NCBI GenBank assembly: GCA_016195915.1
Contig: JACPYS010000007.1
Location: 1-36,483, forward strand
Origin: Betaproteobacteria bacterium
Lineage (GTDB): Bacteria > Pseudomonadota > Gammaproteobacteria > Burkholderiales > SG8-39
Direction: 5' to 3'
Length of the DNA: 36,483 nt
This document shows positions 34,679 to 36,483 of this stretch, one piece after another. Position 1 is the first letter of the stretch; every line of letters starts with the position of its first letter. Under the pieces are notes generated by a model. That model was not told the DNA's origin, did not search any database, and was given only the letters and a program-made list of their open reading frames with translations. A program made the translations under genes and the position numbers.

Positions 34679-35634
34679 AGCGAATCGCCTGGATTGCCGC
34701 AATCCTGATGCTCGCCGCGTCTGCGCTCGCGCAGGAGTTCCCCAATCGCCCGGTGCGAATCATCGTGCCCTGGCCACCCGGAGGCAACGTGGACATCACC
34801 GCGCGCACGCTGCAGCCGGCGCTCGCCGAGGCGCTCGGCCAGCAGGTCGTGGTGGAAAACCGCGCGGGTGCGGGCGGCACCATCGGCACTGCGGCGGTGG
34901 CGAAGTCGCCTGCCGACGGCTACACGCTGTTGCTCGGCTCGAGCGGTACCGTGACCTCAGGCCCCGCGGTGTTCAAGAACCTGCCTTATGACCCGCTCAA
35001 GGACTTTGTGGCGATCGGCCCGATCCAGTCGGTCGCCATCGTGCTCACCGCAGCGCCGAAGACGCCGGTACAGAATTACGCCGAGTACGCGGCCCGCGCA
35101 CAGTCCAACCCCGGGCAGGTGAGCGTCGCATCCGCCGGCAACGGTTCGTCCAACCACCTCGCGATCGAGCTCTTGATGCGCCAGGCGAAGCTGCGCCTGC
35201 TGCACGTGCCCTACAAGGGCAGCGGCCCGGCGATCACGGACCTGCTCGGCAGCCAGGTGGAGAGCATGATGGATCAGCTCACGGCCTCCATCGAGCATAT
35301 CCGCAACGGCCGGCTCAAGGCGCTGGCGATTTCGTCGAAGCAGCGCTCTGCGCAGCTGCCGAACGTACCGACCCTGGACGAACTCGGGGTCAAGGGCTAT
35401 GAGGCGGCCACATTTACGGGAATATTCGCGCAGGCTGGCGTGCCGCCTGCGGTCGCCGAGAAATTGCACGGCGCGCTGAAGAAGGCCATGGCCAACGAGG
35501 CCGTACGCGAGCGTTACCGCTCGATGGGCGTGGAGATCATGGACATGAACCAGGCCGAATTCGCCGCCTACGTGCGCGCCGATTTCGAGAAATGGCGCAG
35601 CCTCGCGCGCGAAGCGAACATCGTGATCGAGTGA
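34675..35634 (+). CDS. Bug-family (TTT) periplasmic solute receptor
   Basis: A 319-residue receptor. The signal peptide is MKRIAWIAAILMLAASALAQ, with the mature start EFPNRPVRIIVPWPPGGNVDI. Family blocks ENRAGAGGTIGTAAVAKSPADGYTLL, HVPYKGSGPAITDLLG and QLPNVPTLDELGVKGYEA are all present. It overlaps the GDPD gene by ATGA and precedes an amidohydrolase-2 gene after 4 bp. No TctA/B genes are in view. It likely captures a carboxylate related to the amidohydrolase substrate, which remains inference. Sequence similarity to the Bug at 2690 is only family-level. Confidence 0.92.
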   Translation: MKRIAWIAAILMLAASALAQEFPNRPVRIIVPWPPGGNVDITARTLQPALAEALGQQVVVENRAGAGGTIGTAAVAKSPADGYTLLLGSSGTVTSGPAVFKNLPYDPLKDFVAIGPIQSVAIVLTAAPKTPVQNYAEYAARAQSNPGQVSVASAGNGSSNHLAIELLMRQAKLRLLHVPYKGSGPAITDLLGSQVESMMDQLTASIEHIRNGRLKALAISSKQRSAQLPNVPTLDELGVKGYEAATFTGIFAQAGVPPAVAEKLHGALKKAMANEAVRERYRSMGVEIMDMNQAEFAAYVRADFEKWRSLAREANIVIE

Positions 35635-35638
35635 AGGC

Positions 35639-36483
35639 GTGACCGAGCACGCCAACGTCCTGGCGCCCGATCCCCGCCTGCGCGCGCCGCTGCGGGCGCT
35701 TCCCTCCGGCACGGTCGATTGCCATGCGCACATCTTCGATCGTTTCGAGCGCTATCCGCTCGCCGGGACGCGCAAGTACTCGCCGCCGCTGTGCACGCGC
35801 GAAGCCTGGCTCGCGCTGCACGCATTGCTCGGCGTGGAGCGCGGCGTGCAGGTGCACGGCAGCCCCTACGGTTTCGACAATTCCATCACCGCCGATTTCC
35901 TGCGCGAGCACCCCGGGCGTTTCGTCGGCGTCGCCGTCGTTGGAACCGAAGTGACCGACGCCGAGCTGAAACGCCTCGACGCGGCGGGTTTTCGCGCCGC
36001 GCGGCTGATGGACCAATATGCCACCGGCGCGACCACTGCGATGCTCGAACTCATCGCTCGTCGCGTGGCCCCGCTCGGCTGGCACATCGAGATCAACATC
36101 GCCCGCTCGGGCGATTGGGTCGAACTCGAGCCGCGTTTGCGCCGCTGTCCTGTGCCGCTGGTGTTCGATCACCTGGGCCGGGTGCGCGGCGGCGAGGGCA
36201 TCGATGCCCCCGGCTTCAATGTGGTCCGCAGACTTCTCGCGGAACGCGAAGATTGTTGGACCAAAATTTCCAGCTTCTACCGGCTCTCCGACTCGGGTCC
36301 GCCGCATTACGACGACATGCGCGCCATAGTGCGGACGCTGCTTGACGAACGCCCGGATCGCTGCGTGTGGGGCACCAACTGGCCGCACCCGGGCCTCACT
36401 CGCGATATGCCCAACGACGCCGATTTGCTCGACCTGCTCGAATCCTGGCTGCCGGGTGATGCGGTGCGCGCGCCGCTGCTCGC
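35639..36483 (+). CDS. Amidohydrolase-2 family hydrolase, LigI/2-pyrone-4,6-dicarboxylate lactonase-like (3' end outside window)
   Basis: The reading frame from GTG 35639 (MTEHANVLAPDPR) stays open for 281 codons to the window end, so the gene is partial. The metal motif HxH is in VDCHAHIFDRF. WHIEINI, LVFDHLGRVRGG and CVWGTNWPHPGL mark the later strands of the COG3618-type TIM barrel that includes 2-pyrone-4,6-dicarboxylate hydrolase (LigI). The strand-8 position reads Asn in GTNWPHP, where Asp is the general amidohydrolase residue; this variant is, from memory, common in the group. It probably hydrolyses a lactone or dicarboxylate. It is co-transcribed with the Bug receptor (4-bp gap). Confidence 0.85.
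   Translation, partial: MTEHANVLAPDPRLRAPLRALPSGTVDCHAHIFDRFERYPLAGTRKYSPPLCTREAWLALHALLGVERGVQVHGSPYGFDNSITADFLREHPGRFVGVAVVGTEVTDAELKRLDAAGFRAARLMDQYATGATTAMLELIARRVAPLGWHIEINIARSGDWVELEPRLRRCPVPLVFDHLGRVRGGEGIDAPGFNVVRRLLAEREDCWTKISSFYRLSDSGPPHYDDMRAIVRTLLDERPDRCVWGTNWPHPGLTRDMPNDADLLDLLESWLPGDAVRAPLL

Noticed and set aside
35639-36483. A broken strand-8 Asp (GTNWPHP) as evidence of an inactive amidohydrolase
   Set aside because: From memory this Asn variant is common in the COG3618 group, so it is noted in the feature but not treated as a defect.

Overview
The window reads as a GC-rich betaproteobacterial chromosome, probably from a Burkholderiales-like facultative autotroph. Three things point this way: two orphan Bug-type solute receptors (a hallmark of that group), the betaproteobacterial style of the Calvin-cycle genes, and dense, high-GC, ATGA-coupled operons. 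No rRNA, tRNA, CRISPR array, transposase or integrase was seen.

Layout. (1) 1-2500 is an accessory, partly eroded end. It holds a TPR protein that looks like the 3' part of an NB-ARC/STAND protein and carries an exact-period 120-bp tandem array. It also holds a minus-strand PIN-toxin gene followed by a 59-codon antitoxin-like ORF. (2) 2690-7851 holds two divergent catabolic units: a Bug receptor with an ATZ/TRZ-type amidohydrolase (minus), and an N-carbamoyl-amino-acid hydrolase with an omega-amino acid:pyruvate aminotransferase (plus). (3) 7938-10217 holds a fused AdoMet decarboxylase-spermidine synthase and NudC, both on the minus strand. (4) 10229-21193 is the core of the window: cbbR diverging from a nine-gene Calvin-cycle operon, cbbL-cbbS-cbbY-cbbF-cbbP-cbbA-cbbT-cbbG-cbbK. 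The RuBisCO is green-type form IA. The accessory gene order instead recalls the red-type (form IC) operons of Cupriavidus, minus cbbX, cbbE and cbbZ. (5) 21203-25440 follows pgk with a MaoC-like dehydratase, a DUF433/PIN toxin-antitoxin pair, an O-methyltransferase with a signal-like N-terminus, and pyruvate kinase. (6) 25447-28426 holds a MetE-like gene broken by a single in-frame amber codon, and, divergently, an SDR-like protein plus a GNAT acetyltransferase. (7) 28478-36483 is a catabolic and transport cluster. An ABC solute-binding protein (minus) diverges from a DHDPS-like aldolase/lyase, ABC permease, ATPase, TetR regulator, sugar-isomerase-like TIM barrel, GDPD, Bug receptor and an amidohydrolase-2 protein that runs off the window. 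A perfect TetR-style palindrome sits in the divergent intergenic region.

How it works together. Regions 4 and 5 encode carboxylation (CbbLS), inhibitor clean-up (CbbY), RuBP regeneration (CbbF, P, A, T), reduction of 3-phosphoglycerate (CbbK, G) and exit to pyruvate (Pyk), under a LysR regulator. Regions 2 and 7 look like uptake plus hydrolysis of small organic or N-carbamoyl/carboxylate compounds, fitting a mixotroph. The items most worth a second look are the chimeric-looking cbb operon, a Cys in the phosphoribulokinase P-loop, the unlisted small antitoxin-like ORF, the amber-interrupted MetE-like gene and the TetR-type operator.
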